A DNA stretch of 41,249 bases from Polyangia bacterium (GTDB lineage Bacteria > Myxococcota_A > Polyangia > Nannocystales > Nannocystaceae). The notes under the pieces were generated by a model that saw only the letters and a list, made by a program, of their open reading frames with translations, did not search any database and was not told the DNA's origin. Numbering within the stretch: the first letter of the stretch is position 1; the number at the start of each line of letters is the position of its first letter. The position numbers and the translations under genes were made by a program. The DNA lies in contig JAUIJR010000004.1 in the NCBI GenBank assembly GCA_030431075.1, forward strand, positions 1 to 41,249. Direction: 5' to 3'. Below, piece by piece: positions 1 through 8,350 of the stretch.

Positions 1-877
1 GGTCACCGAAGCGCACGTTGTACTCGACGACGCGCGCGCGCTTGGCCTCGTCGATCATCAAGCCGACGAACAAGATGCCGACAAAGGGTCGCCCCTCTTC
101 GGCCAGGCCGCGCAAGGTGGGGCCGACGACCTGCGACATCACCTGCGTGCGCACCTCGGCGTCGCAGATCGGCGCGGGCCCGTAGGCCCCCATGCCGCCG
201 GTGTTCTCGCCGGTGTCGCCGTCACCGATCCGCTTGTGATCTTGGCAAGGCGCAAAGGTCAGGGCCGCACGCCCGTCGGTGAGCACGAAAAAGCTCGCCT
301 CTTCGCCGCGCATGCGCTCTTCGAGCACGACGGTGGTTCCCGCCTCGCCAAAGCGCCCGTCTTGCATGCACTCGCGCAGCGCGGCCTCGGCCTCTTCGAA
401 AGTCTCGGCCACCGTGACTCCCTTGCCCGCAGCCAGACCGCTGGCCTTGACCACCGGCGGGCTGTCGAACTCGCGCAGTGCGGTCAGACCGGCCTCGAGG
501 CTCTCGACCGTGACGTGGCGGGCCGTGGGCACGCCGTGTTTGGCCATGAAAGCCTTGGAGGCCGCCTTGCTGCCCTCGAGCTCGGCCGCCGCCGCGCTCG
601 GGCCCAAAGTCGGGATGCCGGCTTCGCGCAGGCGATCGGCGAGGCCGTCGACCAGGGGCTGCTCGGGCCCGACCAAGACGAGGTCGACCGACTCGGCCCG
701 CGCGAGCTCGACGACCGCGCTGGCATCGGCGACGTCGATGGCCACGACGCGGGCGTGGGCCGAGATGCCGGCCGAGCCGGGTGCGACGATGACTTGCGCC
801 CCTTCACTCGCGCAGCGCCAGGCCAAGGCGTGCTCGCGGCCGCCGCTTCCGATGATCAAGATGGTGGGCTGGGACAT
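1..877 (-). CDS. purD: Phosphoribosylamine-glycine ligase (GAR synthetase), C-terminus outside window
   Basis: This enzyme makes glycinamide ribonucleotide from 5-phosphoribosylamine, glycine and ATP in de novo purine synthesis. The minus strand opens with ATG at 877 and reads MSQPTILIIGSGGREHALAW, the classic PurD N-terminus with its GSGGREHAL nucleotide-fold motif. It continues through GPEQPLVDGLAD, the ATP-grasp segment VKASGLAAGKGV and NTGGMGAYGPAP, and is still in frame at EYNVRFGDP at base 1. About 292 of the roughly 420-430 residues usual for the family are visible, so the truncation is due to the window edge. It lies 24 bp downstream of purH on the same strand, so the two are probably co-transcribed. 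The family assignment is secure from several invariant motifs. Confidence 0.95.
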   Translation of the reverse strand, partial: MSQPTILIIGSGGREHALAWRCASEGAQVIVAPGSAGISAHARVVAIDVADASAVVELARAESVDLVLVGPEQPLVDGLADRLREAGIPTLGPSAAAAELEGSKAASKAFMAKHGVPTARHVTVESLEAGLTALREFDSPPVVKASGLAAGKGVTVAETFEEAEAALRECMQDGRFGEAGTTVVLEERMRGEEASFFVLTDGRAALTFAPCQDHKRIGDGDTGENTGGMGAYGPAPICDAEVRTQVMSQVVGPTLRGLAEEGRPFVGILFVGLMIDEAKRARVVEYNVRFGD

Positions 878-901
878 GGCGAAGGCTCGAGCTTCTGGTG
901 A

Positions 902-2503
902 CTAGTGACGAAAGTGGCGCTCGCCGGTGAAGACCATGGCCATGCCGTGCTCGTCGACGGCGGCGATGACCTCTTCGTCGCGGATGGACCCGCCGGGTTG
1001 AATCACCGCGCTCACGCCGGCCTCGGCCGCGCCGTCGATGCTGTCTCGAAAGGGGAAGAACGCGTCCGAGGCCAACACGGCCCCTTTGGCCTGCTCCCCG
1101 GCGCGTCGCATGGCCTGACGAACCGCCTCCACGCGCGAGGTCTGGCCGCCGCCGATGCCTACGGTTACGCCGTCTTTGACCAGCACGATGGCGTTCGACT
1201 TGACGTGCTTGGCCACCCGCTGGGCCAGGTCCAAGCTGACGAGCTCATCCGCGCTCGCGGCCCGCTTGCCCTTTTGCTCGCCGTCGGCCGCCCGCACCGC
1301 GATGATGTCCTCGCGCTGGGCCAGCACGCCGCCGGCCACGGAGCGCAGCCGCAAGGGTCGCTGCCCGCCTTCGAACATGCGCGGAATTTCGAGCAAGCGC
1401 AGGTTCTTCTTCTTGGCCAGGATCTCGCGGGCCTCGGCGCTGTAGCTGGGGGCGATGACCACCTCCAAAAAGGTGGCCACGAGCTTTTCGGCCGTGGCCG
1501 CGTCCACCTCGTGCGTCAGCGAGACGATGCCGCCAAAGGCCGACTCGGCGTCGGCCAAGCGGGCCTTCTCGTAGACCTCGGCCAAGGGCTCGTCGGCCTT
1601 TCCGACCGCCGCCCCACACGGCGAGAGGTGCTTGAAGACCGCGGCGGCCTTGGGCGCGTGGGGCTGCAGGTCGCGGATCAGGCCCAAGGCCGCGTCCGCG
1701 TCGAGCAGATTGTTGTAGCTCATGGCCTTGCCTTGGTGCTGGATGGCCTGGTCGAGGCCGGTGGCTTCGTCGGCCGCGAAGTTGCACGCGTAAAAGCGGG
1801 CCTTTTGGTGCGGGTTCTCGCCGTAGCGCAGCTCTTGTTCGCTGACGCCCGTCACGAAGAGCTCCGCGCCCAGGCTCTCGGCGCCTGCGTCTTCGCCCGC
1901 GTCGTCGTGGCGCATCAAGTAGGTGGCGATGGCGGCGTCGTAGGCCGCCGTGTGGGCAAAGGCCTTGCGCGCGCAGTGGCGCCGAAATGACTCGGGCAGG
2001 CGGCCTTCGTTTTGCGCGAGAACCTCACCGAGCTGCGCGTAGTCGCTGGGGTCGACGACGATGGCGACCCGCGGCCAGTTCTTCGCGGCCGCGCGCACCA
2101 TGGTCGGGCCGCCGATGTCGATGTTCTCGATCGCGTCCGCGAAGCTGCAGCCGGGCTTGGCGATGGTCTCGCGGAAGGGGTAGAGGTTGACGACGACCAG
2201 GTCGATCGGCGCCATGCCGTGCAGCTCGAGCTCGCCTTGGTGGGACTCGTTGGGCAGGGCCAAGATGCCGCCGTGGATCTTGGGGTGCAGGGTCTTGACG
2301 CGACCGCCGAGGATCTCGGGCGCGCCGGTGTAGTCGCTGACCTTCACCACCGCGACCCCCTCGCCTTCGAGCGCCTTTTGGGTCCCGCCGGTGGAGAGCA
2401 CCTCGACTTTGTGCTGGATCAGGATCGAGGCCAGGACGTCGAGCTGCGACTTGTCGCTGACGCTGACCAGGGCGCGGCGGATGGGCGGTAGCGAGGCGGA
2501 CAC
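902..2503 (-). CDS. purH: Bifunctional AICAR transformylase / IMP cyclohydrolase
   Basis: The protein catalyses the last two steps of IMP synthesis: formylation of AICAR with 10-formyl-THF, then ring closure. Its 533 residues match the family length. The N-terminal cyclohydrolase domain (about 1-200) begins [17 protein letters not shown] and carries STGGT and [17 protein letters not shown]. The C-terminal transformylase domain carries [12 protein letters not shown] and [12 protein letters not shown], which keeps the catalytic Lys-His pair (the usual KHVNPCG reads KHLSPCG here). The start is GTG at 2503; no in-frame ATG fits better and the upstream sequence gives no strong ribosome binding site. 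purD follows 24 bp downstream. The 277 bp between this start and the sigma-like gene hold no gene or riboswitch that I can recognise. Confidence 0.96.
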   Translation of the reverse strand: MSASLPPIRRALVSVSDKSQLDVLASILIQHKVEVLSTGGTQKALEGEGVAVVKVSDYTGAPEILGGRVKTLHPKIHGGILALPNESHQGELELHGMAPIDLVVVNLYPFRETIAKPGCSFADAIENIDIGGPTMVRAAAKNWPRVAIVVDPSDYAQLGEVLAQNEGRLPESFRRHCARKAFAHTAAYDAAIATYLMRHDDAGEDAGAESLGAELFVTGVSEQELRYGENPHQKARFYACNFAADEATGLDQAIQHQGKAMSYNNLLDADAALGLIRDLQPHAPKAAAVFKHLSPCGAAVGKADEPLAEVYEKARLADAESAFGGIVSLTHEVDAATAEKLVATFLEVVIAPSYSAEAREILAKKKNLRLLEIPRMFEGGQRPLRLRSVAGGVLAQREDIIAVRAADGEQKGKRAASADELVSLDLAQRVAKHVKSNAIVLVKDGVTVGIGGGQTSRVEAVRQAMRRAGEQAKGAVLASDAFFPFRDSIDGAAEAGVSAVIQPGGSIRDEEVIAAVDEHGMAMVFTGERHFRH

Positions 2504-2780
2504 GAGGCGCGAGTAGCACGCGTGCCGAAGCTCGAAAAGCTCGCCCGCGCCGCCCCGACTGCGTCCCAGATGCGCGATGAGGGCCTGTGGCGTCCCTTTT
2601 TGACGCCCGCGGCGCGAAGGGCGTAGCCGCGCGCCGAGACCCCGAAATTGCGCGCGCCCGCGAGATCTCCCCGACCGACCAGGGGAGCGCTCACAGGCGC
2701 AAACTTTCTATGCTTCGGCGTCTCTCAGGCGCTTCGCCGCGCGCGCCTACGCGCACGCCGACGAGCTCGACCCTCGAGGC

Positions 2781-3218
2781 TCAGCCGCGCGTGGTCAGGT
2801 ACTGCACCAAGTCGGAGCCACCGGCTTCGCGCAGCTTCATCAGACCGCGGACCTCGACTTGGCGGATACGCTCGCGGGTGAGGTTGAGGATCTCACCGAC
2901 CTCTTCGAGGGTGATGCCGCCTTGCTTCGCCACGTCGAGGGCGCAGCTCTTCTCCAGCTCCCAGACTTCCTTTTCGGGGAAGTTCACCTTGATGCTGCCG
3001 GTGTTGGGGTTCACGTCCAAGTACAGGTGGTACTTGCAGCTCACGTAGGGGCACGGGCGGGCGACGTTGGAACACTCGCCGCGCGTCTTCGGTCGCCAGT
3101 AGGTGCGCTCGGGGTAGAGCAGCGCGCCGATGCGCAGCTCCTCTTTGGTGAGGCGCTTCATGGCGATGGTCTTGGCGCGTTGGCGCCGAACGATGGGTTT
3201 GGGGTCGATGTTGCTCAT
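2781..3218 (-). CDS. Sigma-70 region 4-like helix-turn-helix protein with Cys/His motif
   Basis: This is a 145-residue cytoplasmic DNA-binding protein. Residues about 99-131 ([19 protein letters not shown] followed by [13 protein letters not shown]) have the form of sigma-70 region 4.2, the helix-turn-helix that contacts the -35 element. Regions 1-3 are absent, so it cannot act as a normal sigma factor. The middle contains a Cys/His cluster, C49-x6-C56-x4-C61-x2-H64 within [12 protein letters not shown], which could bind metal (inference). The N-terminus is basic (RRQRAK). The start is ATG at 3218 without a strong ribosome binding site. It lies 104 bp downstream of the MerR gene on the same strand. 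Proteins of this shape are annotated in other myxobacteria as sigma-factor-like HTH proteins; I know of no assigned function. Confidence 0.8.
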   Translation of the reverse strand: MSNIDPKPIVRRQRAKTIAMKRLTKEELRIGALLYPERTYWRPKTRGECSNVARPCPYVSCKYHLYLDVNPNTGSIKVNFPEKEVWELEKSCALDVAKQGGITLEEVGEILNLTRERIRQVEVRGLMKLREAGGSDLVQYLTTRG

Positions 3219-3322
3219 GGTCGGTCTCGAGGTGCGGGCGAGCGCCCGCGGAGTTGGAGGTGGAGCTGGAAGTGGAGCGAGAGGGGGAAGGCGAAAAGAA
3301 AAGCCAAGGCCGAAGACGGCGG

Positions 3323-3868
3323 CTAAAGGAGTTCGGTGGGGCTGGCCGCGCCGCCGCCTCGGGGGCGACGAATTCCGGCGCTGGCCATCAGGAGCTTTTC
3401 GAGGCGATGGACGCCTTCGAGCAGCGCATCGGCGACCTTCTTGATCGAGCTGAGCTCGTCGACGAGTTGGTCGCGGCGCTTGGAGGGAGCCTCGGAGTCG
3501 ACGCGCGCTTCGAAGTCGCGCATCAGACCGTTGAGGGCGTCATCGAGGTTCTCGATGCCGTCTTTGAAAGTCAGGAACTTCTCTTGGATCTCCTCGAGCG
3601 TGTAGCGCTCGGCCATCAGTCGCTTGATGGTGTTGATCCGACGAACGGAGCGCAGCGGGTACACGCCGCGCGAACCGAGGTGCTTGCCCTTGCGCCCTAC
3701 CCGGCGCGAGCGCGGCACGAGACCGAGCTGCACGTAGCGGCGAAGGTTCGCCTCGGAGAACTGCACCTCGCGCTCCGCGAAGGCCGAGACGAGCTCTTGC
3801 GAAGTGAGTCCTCGCGGATGCCGACCTTCGATCTCTCGAATCTGAGCTTCGGTGAGCGTGGTGGGCAT
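3323..3868 (-). CDS. MerR-family transcriptional regulator
   Basis: This is a 181-residue regulator. The winged helix of the MerR family covers about residues 20-95, with [19 protein letters not shown], a basic wing ([18 protein letters not shown]) and the second helix pair ([21 protein letters not shown]). Residues about 100-165 are charged and heptad-like, fitting the usual dimerisation coiled coil. The tail has no Cys cluster and no recognisable drug- or B12-binding domain, so no effector can be named. The [11 protein letters not shown] wing resembles other myxobacterial MerR proteins. It is the first gene after the AT-rich, palindrome-rich stretch 3869-4459, and a 21-bp dyad about 140 bp upstream is a candidate operator for autoregulation (inference). 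Confidence 0.85.
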   Translation of the reverse strand: MPTTLTEAQIREIEGRHPRGLTSQELVSAFAEREVQFSEANLRRYVQLGLVPRSRRVGRKGKHLGSRGVYPLRSVRRINTIKRLMAERYTLEEIQEKFLTFKDGIENLDDALNGLMRDFEARVDSEAPSKRRDQLVDELSSIKKVADALLEGVHRLEKLLMASAGIRRPRGGGAASPTELL

Positions 3869-4009
3869 CGGTTCGATGAGGGCCGTGTGGCCCGAAGCGG
3901 CAAGGGGAGAAGCGAGGGAGGAGGAGCGGGTCGCCGCGAGCGGCGATGGAGCGGTCGGGGTCGAGGAGAGCGAGTTGATCGCGCTTCAAGATCTATTTCA
4001 TCGATCGAG

Positions 4010-4030
4010 ACTCAATGTAATTGATTGAGT
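4010..4030. promoter_or_regulatory. 21-bp dyad upstream of the MerR gene, candidate operator
   Basis: The plus strand reads ACTCAAT-gtaattg-ATTGAGT, two perfect 7-bp arms around a 7-bp spacer, flanked by AGATCT on both sides (3989-3994 and 4031-4036). MerR regulators bind dyads of about this size between unusually spaced -35 and -10 elements. Proximity to a MerR gene makes autoregulation a reasonable guess, but no good -35/-10 pair could be placed with confidence. Confidence 0.4.
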
Positions 4031-4048
4031 AGATCTTTGGAAGCATTT

Positions 4049-4062
4049 TTCACTTGAGTGAA
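4049..4062. repeat. Inverted repeat TTCACT-tg-AGTGAA
   Basis: A 14-bp dyad with 6-bp perfect arms, 18 bp from the 4010-4030 dyad. Both contain an ACTCAA/ACTTGA-like core, so they could be two sites for the same regulator. This is sequence observation only. Confidence 0.4.
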
Positions 4063-4370
4063 GCAACTTTTTTCGCTTCGCACTCTGAGATCTCGTTCAG
4101 TGCTGGACGTCGGAGCCCTCTTTCGATGCGCGCCTACTGGACTCGGCGCACGCGCGAGCGCGACGCAAAGCGCAGCGCGACCACGCGGTAAAGCATCGAA
4201 TTACGCGGCGTAGAGCGAGCTGAGACGCGATCACCCGAGGGCGAGGAACTTCGGCGACCCGCGGGCCGGTCGCTCGCGCGGCAGCTCGCATCTGAACACA
4301 GATCCAGATCGCGTCACACACTTCGGAGCCTCCGCTACCGCATGAACGGGCACAAGGAGATCTCCTCGGA

Positions 4371-4389
4371 CGATCGCGTGACGCGATCG
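4371..4389. repeat. Perfect 19-bp palindrome CGATCGCGT-g-ACGCGATCG
   Basis: Nine-base arms around a single central base, about 70 bp beyond the kinase stop codon. The arm sequence GATCGCGT/ACGCGATC recurs in the tandem copies at 4431-4460, so the whole set may form stem-loops at the 3' end of the kinase transcript. There is no adjoining T-tract, so it is not a standard intrinsic terminator. Confidence 0.5.
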
Positions 4390-4430
4390 TCGAGCAAGAT
4401 GCAGCCGCTCGGTCGTCGAAGTTTTGCCGG

Positions 4431-4460
4431 CGATCGCTTCACGCGATCGCTTCACGCGAT
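4431..4460. repeat. 13-bp tandem repeat at the 3' end of the kinase gene
   Basis: CGATCGCTTCACG occurs at 4431-4443 and 4444-4456, followed by a partial third copy (CGAT) that runs into the kinase stop codon at 4460-4462. Read on the minus strand, neighbouring units pair as GATCGC-gtgaa-GCGATC, a 6-bp stem with a 5-nt loop, so the array can fold into alternative hairpins just after the stop codon. Confidence 0.55.
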
Positions 4461-6358
4461 CAGTCAGAGCTCGAAAGGACGACGCGCAGCGGCGACTTCA
4501 AGACGCGCAGTTTGTGTCGGCCGCCGCGCGGAATCTCCACGCGACCGAGCGCCGTGAAGGATCCCTCGAGGCTATCCGAGAAGGCCACGCGATGAGAGCC
4601 CGGACGCAAGCGCACCTTCTTTTGTGGCTCGACGAGATAGCTGCGCCCATCGATCTGCACACGCCCCCACGGAAAGTCACCGGCTTGGAGCACCACCTCG
4701 ACACGCGCGGGCTTGGGTGTCTCGCTGCGCGTGGCCGGCTTTTGGGTGGCGGCTTCGACTTCGGGTGCGGGCTCGGGCGCGGCGTCGGCTTCGGGCTCGG
4801 GCTCGGCTTCGGGCTCGGACTCGGCTTCGGGCTCGGGCTCGGCTTCGGGCTCAGGCTCGGCTTCGGGCTCAGGCTCGGGCTCAGCTGCGGCTTCGGGCTC
4901 GGCCGGCAGTGCAGACTCGGGCACGCCTTCGGGATCGACCGTCGCCGCCGCGGCGAGCTCAGTACTCCCCTCCCCGCTCGTAGCCACCCCGGACTCGACC
5001 GATCCGCTCGCGGCCGCGACGGACTCGGGCGCCGCGTCTCGGGTCGCGTAGTAGATGCCGCCCACAGCACCCAGACCCAACAAGGCCGAAAAGAGCCAAA
5101 GCAAAGAGCGTCCGCCCGCTACCCGCGTGGGCGCGCTCGAGCCGGCCGCCGCCATGGCGCTGGCCGGGCGTTGCGTCGTCCGCGTCGGCGCCTCGCTCAG
5201 AGTGGGAATCGAAGCAGGACCCGATGCGGGACTCAGGGCAGGACTCGACGAGCGGCTGAGTTCGGCGGCCGCCAGCGCGGGCGTCTCGGCTCGCGCCGAG
5301 GGACGGGTTTGGGTCGCCCCTTCGAGCTCGCGCGTCACTGCGGCCGAAGCCGATCGGGGCCCGCTGATCTCGGCCACCGCATGAATGCCGCTGCGCGGGG
5401 CGTCGGTGCCGATGTAGCGCTGCACCAGCTTGCGCAGCTCCATGCTGCCGTCGCCGTACATCGGCGACTCGCGCAAGAGCTCGAGGGCGGCCTCGGCCGT
5501 CGCCACGCGATCGTCCAGGCGCGGCGCGACGAGGGCCAGTCGAAAGGCATCGAGACGCGCCGGGATGGCCCCCGGAGCAAGCTCGGGAAGCTTGCCGCTC
5601 ACAGCCAGCATGTGGGCCATGGTCTCCGTCTCGGCTTGCCGAAAGCGCTGGCCCGTGAACAACTCGTGGAAGATCACCCCCACGGCGTAAAGATCGCTGC
5701 GCGGGTCGACGACGCCGTCGCACTGCTCGGGCGCTAGGTAACCGAGCTTGCCTTTCACCACGGTGCCGGTCGTCTCGTCGGCGGCAAAGCGCGCGATGCC
5801 AAAGTCGGCCAGCTTCACGTCGCCCGAGTCGGTGAGCAAGATGTTCGAAGGCGAGATGTCGCGGTGCACTACACCGCGTCGCCCCTCTTCGAGCTTCACG
5901 TTGTGGGCGTAGTCCAAGGCTCGCAGCACCTCGGCCACGATGTGCACGGCCACGCGGGCCGGCAGCACCTCGCCTTTGCGCGAGAGCCAGGTCAACAGCT
6001 CCGCGAGATTCGGGCCCTTGACCCAATCCATCGCGATAAAGGCCTCACCGTCGACCTCTTGGGCGTCGACGATGCGGACGATGCGGCCGTAGTCGAGACG
6101 ACTGGCGATCTTCGCCTCTTTGACGAACATCTCGACGTAGTGGGGATCTTGAGCGTACTCCGCGGCCAGCAGCTTGATCGCGTACTGCTTGTGGTCGCCA
6201 CCCAAGATCGGCTTTTGGGCGAGCCAGACCTGCGCCATCCCGCCGCGGCCGATCTTCGAGATCAGCTCGTAGTCCCCGATCTTCCGCACCGCGAGGGACG
6301 TTCGCCGCAGCCATGGCTGCGTGTCAAGCGCAGGGGACCAGGCCTGGGTGGGCCCCAT
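4460..6358 (-). CDS. Membrane-anchored Ser/Thr protein kinase with Pro-Glu-rich periplasmic stalk
   Basis: This is a 632-residue eukaryotic-type kinase. Residues about 28-300 form the kinase domain: [12 protein letters not shown] (Gly loop, 37-48), lysine K62 in [14 protein letters not shown] (165-172; D167 is the catalytic base), DFGIAR (185-190) and APEQ (210-213). A Ser/Ala/Pro/Thr-rich linker (about 320-415) leads to one membrane span (about 418-437, [19 protein letters not shown]). Next come a Glu-Pro-Ala repeat stalk (about 492-528) and a C-terminal beta-rich domain (about 555-630) resembling PEGA-type domains, probably periplasmic. ATG 6358 was chosen because it directly precedes the kinase domain. 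The frame stays open further upstream, but there it overlaps the mepA-like coding sequence in another frame and looks non-coding. Substrate and signal are unknown. Confidence 0.9.
   Translation of the reverse strand: MGPTQAWSPALDTQPWLRRTSLAVRKIGDYELISKIGRGGMAQVWLAQKPILGGDHKQYAIKLLAAEYAQDPHYVEMFVKEAKIASRLDYGRIVRIVDAQEVDGEAFIAMDWVKGPNLAELLTWLSRKGEVLPARVAVHIVAEVLRALDYAHNVKLEEGRRGVVHRDISPSNILLTDSGDVKLADFGIARFAADETTGTVVKGKLGYLAPEQCDGVVDPRSDLYAVGVIFHELFTGQRFRQAETETMAHMLAVSGKLPELAPGAIPARLDAFRLALVAPRLDDRVATAEAALELLRESPMYGDGSMELRKLVQRYIGTDAPRSGIHAVAEISGPRSASAAVTRELEGATQTRPSARAETPALAAAELSRSSSPALSPASGPASIPTLSEAPTRTTQRPASAMAAAGSSAPTRVAGGRSLLWLFSALLGLGAVGGIYYATRDAAPESVAAASGSVESGVATSGEGSTELAAAATVDPEGVPESALPAEPEAAAEPEPEPEAEPEPEAEPEPEAESEPEAEPEPEADAAPEPAPEVEAATQKPATRSETPKPARVEVVLQAGDFPWGRVQIDGRSYLVEPQKKVRLRPGSHRVAFSDSLEGSFTALGRVEIPRGGRHKLRVLKSPLRVVLSSSD
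4775..4885 (-). repeat. Low-complexity Glu-Pro/Glu-Ala repeat within the kinase
   Basis: A run of GAG/GAA-CCC/CCG/GCC codons encodes alternating EP and EA units over about 37 residues, just outside the membrane span. It is probably a rigid stalk that projects the C-terminal domain into the periplasm. Such simple codon runs are prone to slippage, so length may vary between strains. Confidence 0.6.
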
Positions 6359-6519
6359 CTCCCACAACAGCGTCGGTGAATCGCTCGGGTGCACGACCCC
6401 CCATCGGCCGTCGATTCGGGGCCTTGCATCTTTTGTCCCGTGGGCAGGCCATTGGCCGGGACGCGCCCCATTGGGCCCCAAATGGCGCTCGAGGGCCCAA
6501 GGACGCCCTCGGCCCGCCC

Positions 6520-7428
6520 TCAGCGCGGCACCAAGAAAAGCGGCGGCGGTGGCATCTCTTTCCATCGCGGCGCGTAGGTCTCGGGTCCCGGGTACTTGTA
6601 GGTCTTCTTTTCGTGGTGCCAGACGGGTCCGGTATCCACGCAGCCGCGGATCCGGTCCTCGCGTGGACAGTAGATGCGTACGTGAAAGTGGTCGTCGTGG
6701 GGTGCGCGCGGGCCCGGCTGGTACATCACCTCTTCGGCGTAGGCGATGAGCCAAGTCGGGGCGTCGTGCTTGCGCGCGTACTCCAACAAGCGAGCCCGAA
6801 TGCCGTCGCTGACGAAGATCCACTGCACGCGGATCTCCGGATCCTCCAACAGCGCCTCGACCAGCGCCCAGTTGCGCTTGGTGTCGAAGCGGCGCTCACT
6901 CCACGCCATCTCGCCTGGCGCTTGGGCGGGCGGCTCGTCTTTGTCGTCTTTGAAGGCCCGGCCCCGCGCGTCGTAGCGGATCATCTCGAGCTCCGGCGGC
7001 CGTTGCACGCGCCCGCGTCCATCGACGCTATAGAAGATGAGATCGACGTCCCGGCCGCTGTGGTGCGAGCGATGCCAGGGCGTGGCGCCGCCTTTTCGAG
7101 GCGAGAGGTCCGCCACTCCCAACCAGCTGCGGCCGTGCCGGGCTTGCACCCGCTCGGCGGCCCCTTGGACGGCATCGACGAGCTCGTCGATGCCGTAGCG
7201 ATTGCCCCGATCGCGCCAGGCCCGCGGCGAGCGAAAGCCCTCGCCAAAGTTGTCCATGCGCCGGGGTCGCATCATGCGGCCGTCGTTGCTTTGGCCGTAG
7301 CTGACCGAGGTGAAGTCGAGGTGCACGCCGGGCAAAGCGCAGGCCGCCGTCAACAAAGCCAGGCCCGCGCCCAAGGCCCACGCCCGGCTGCGTCCGACTT
7401 CGCCTTTGCGTCGCCCCCTGCCCCGCAT
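6520..7428 (-). CDS. MepA-like penicillin-insensitive murein endopeptidase (peptidase M74), lipoprotein
   Basis: This 302-residue envelope enzyme is expected to cleave D-alanyl-meso-diaminopimelate cross-links in peptidoglycan. It starts at ATG 7428 with a basic N-terminus, a hydrophobic stretch and the lipobox LTAAC (Cys30), so it is probably lipid-anchored. The family's metal-site signatures are present: HHSGRDVDL, where H122 and D129 match the H-x6-D of MepA, and the downstream HDDHFHVR (about 244-251). MepA in E. coli is soluble and periplasmic, so lipid anchoring is a difference. It is divergent from the next gene with 82 bp between the starts. The frame is open to 8103, but the upstream part overlaps that gene and is a shadow. 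Confidence 0.88.
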   Translation of the reverse strand: MRGRGRRKGEVGRSRAWALGAGLALLTAACALPGVHLDFTSVSYGQSNDGRMMRPRRMDNFGEGFRSPRAWRDRGNRYGIDELVDAVQGAAERVQARHGRSWLGVADLSPRKGGATPWHRSHHSGRDVDLIFYSVDGRGRVQRPPELEMIRYDARGRAFKDDKDEPPAQAPGEMAWSERRFDTKRNWALVEALLEDPEIRVQWIFVSDGIRARLLEYARKHDAPTWLIAYAEEVMYQPGPRAPHDDHFHVRIYCPREDRIRGCVDTGPVWHHEKKTYKYPGPETYAPRWKEMPPPPLFLVPR

Positions 7429-7495
7429 GACCGAAGTTTGCGCGAAGCGGGCCGCCAGCGCCAAAAGTCGGGCTTTGCGCGGCCGCGCGAGTGCG

Positions 7496-7501
7496 TACAA
7501 T
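7496..7501 (+). promoter_or_regulatory. Possible -10 element TACAAT close to a GTG start
   Basis: TACAAT matches the -10 consensus at five of six bases and ends 9 nt before the GTG at 7511. A transcript from it would have almost no leader. The -35 region (TTGCGC, spacing 15) is weak, so this is a low-confidence call. Confidence 0.3.
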
Positions 7502-7510
7502 CGAAGCGAC

Positions 7511-8320
7511 GTGCTGGCCGACGCGCATCTATTCGCCGCCGCCTTGGGCATCGTGCTGCCGGACGCCGTCCGTTTGGGCGAGCGCGCGGTCGATCTGGCC
7601 GCCGGGCTCGAGGCCGAGCCCCTCGAAGACGGCGGCCGCATGATCACCTGGCGCGATCCGAGCCGCGCGTCTTTGTCCATCGTGCTCGACGCCGACGGCC
7701 GCGTGCGTAGCGTGCTGCCCTTTTTGGACGGCGCCCGCGAGCTCCAGGGTCGACTGATCGAGCTCTTCGAGGACCCGCACGAACGCGCCGATGACTGCAT
7801 CGTCGTCGACTTCGTCACCAAAGACGGCGCCTTCGCCTTTCGCACGGGGACCCACGCCCAAGATCTGCACGTCAACCGCGAGCGCTTGCAGTTCGAGCTG
7901 CCGATGCCGGTGTCGGTGACCGCCTTCGCGCGCAAGTACATGGTCCGCCCACCCGAGGCCCCCAGCGCCGTCAAAGAGTTGGGCGACGCTCCGACGCGCT
8001 GGGTCTCGACGGGGCTGACGGCGGCGCGCCAGGGCCGGCAAGATTTTTCGCCCGCGCGCGCGCTGGTCCGCGCCGAGATCCGTGACTGCGAGCAGCGCAT
8101 CAACCGGGCGACGCGCGAGACCTTTCAGCGCGCCCGCCTCTTTTGCCAGGGCCTGAAGCTCGACGTGGTCGCCGCCTTCGACGAGTCCAAGCCGCACATG
8201 GTCTTTCGTCCCGGGCAGGTGCTCGAGGGCTCGCTGGCCTTGCTGAGCACCTTGGACACGGAGCACCACGACTACACGATGCCGCTGCTCAAGACGGTCA
8301 AAGGCGAGATCGGCGGCTGA
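7511..8320 (+). CDS. Unrecognised conserved-looking protein
   Basis: This is a protein of about 269 residues that I cannot assign to a family. Reading-frame length, codon bias and lack of signal peptide or membrane span suggest a soluble cytoplasmic protein. The GTG at 7511 was chosen because the frame upstream of it (open to 7310) is the antisense of the MepA-like gene and looks non-coding, while from VLADAHLFAAALGIVLPDA onward the sequence looks like a folded protein. Recognisable pieces are an acidic alpha/beta N-terminal half, a segment CIVVDFVTKDGAFAFRTGTH in the middle and a basic C-terminal third with the single cysteine pair C-x(27)-C. It is divergent from the MepA-like gene and convergent with the sucrase/ferredoxin-like gene. 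No function is proposed. Confidence 0.6.
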   Translation: MLADAHLFAAALGIVLPDAVRLGERAVDLAAGLEAEPLEDGGRMITWRDPSRASLSIVLDADGRVRSVLPFLDGARELQGRLIELFEDPHERADDCIVVDFVTKDGAFAFRTGTHAQDLHVNRERLQFELPMPVSVTAFARKYMVRPPEAPSAVKELGDAPTRWVSTGLTAARQGRQDFSPARALVRAEIRDCEQRINRATRETFQRARLFCQGLKLDVVAAFDESKPHMVFRPGQVLEGSLALLSTLDTEHHDYTMPLLKTVKGEIGG

Positions 8321-8350
8321 GTTCAGCTCAGCTCAGTTCAGCTCAGCTCA
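8321..8350. repeat. Exact 15-bp tandem duplication at convergent gene ends
   Basis: GTTCAGCTCAGCTCA occurs twice back to back (8321-8335, 8336-8350), directly after the stop codon of the plus-strand gene. The minus-strand gene's stop codon (8343-8345) is in the second copy, and because the period is a multiple of three the first copy supplies an in-frame reserve stop. Confidence 0.8.

Larger units (their letters stand above)
3869..4459. other. Gene-free, palindrome-rich intergenic region
   Basis: About 590 bp between the MerR gene and the end of the kinase gene without a convincing ORF. It includes an AT-rich stretch of about 110 bp (3985-4100) that contrasts with the surrounding GC-rich DNA. 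I see at least six inverted repeats: 4010-4030, 4049-4062, 4081-4102, 4355-4366 (AGGAGATCTCCT), 4371-4389 (a perfect 19-bp dyad) and 4431-4460. The AT-rich half probably holds the promoter and operator of the MerR gene. The other half abuts the 3' end of the kinase gene. No tRNA arms, DnaA boxes or parS-like sites were seen. Confidence 0.7.

Noticed and set aside
2504-2780. Possible purine riboswitch upstream of purH
   Set aside because: No three-way-junction pattern or conserved core was found, and no terminator or anti-terminator pair is apparent.
3869-4459. Possible tRNA, replication origin or partition site in the palindrome-rich gap
   Set aside because: No T-arm consensus, no DnaA boxes and no parS sequence were found, and no dnaA, parA or parB genes are near.
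6359-6823. N-terminal extension of the kinase reading frame
   Set aside because: The extra 155 residues overlap the MepA-like coding sequence in another frame and are Arg/Pro/Gly-rich without domain character.
7429-8103. N-terminal extension of the MepA-like reading frame
   Set aside because: It would place 225 residues before the signal peptide and overlaps the plus-strand gene. The lipoprotein signal from ATG 7428 is convincing.
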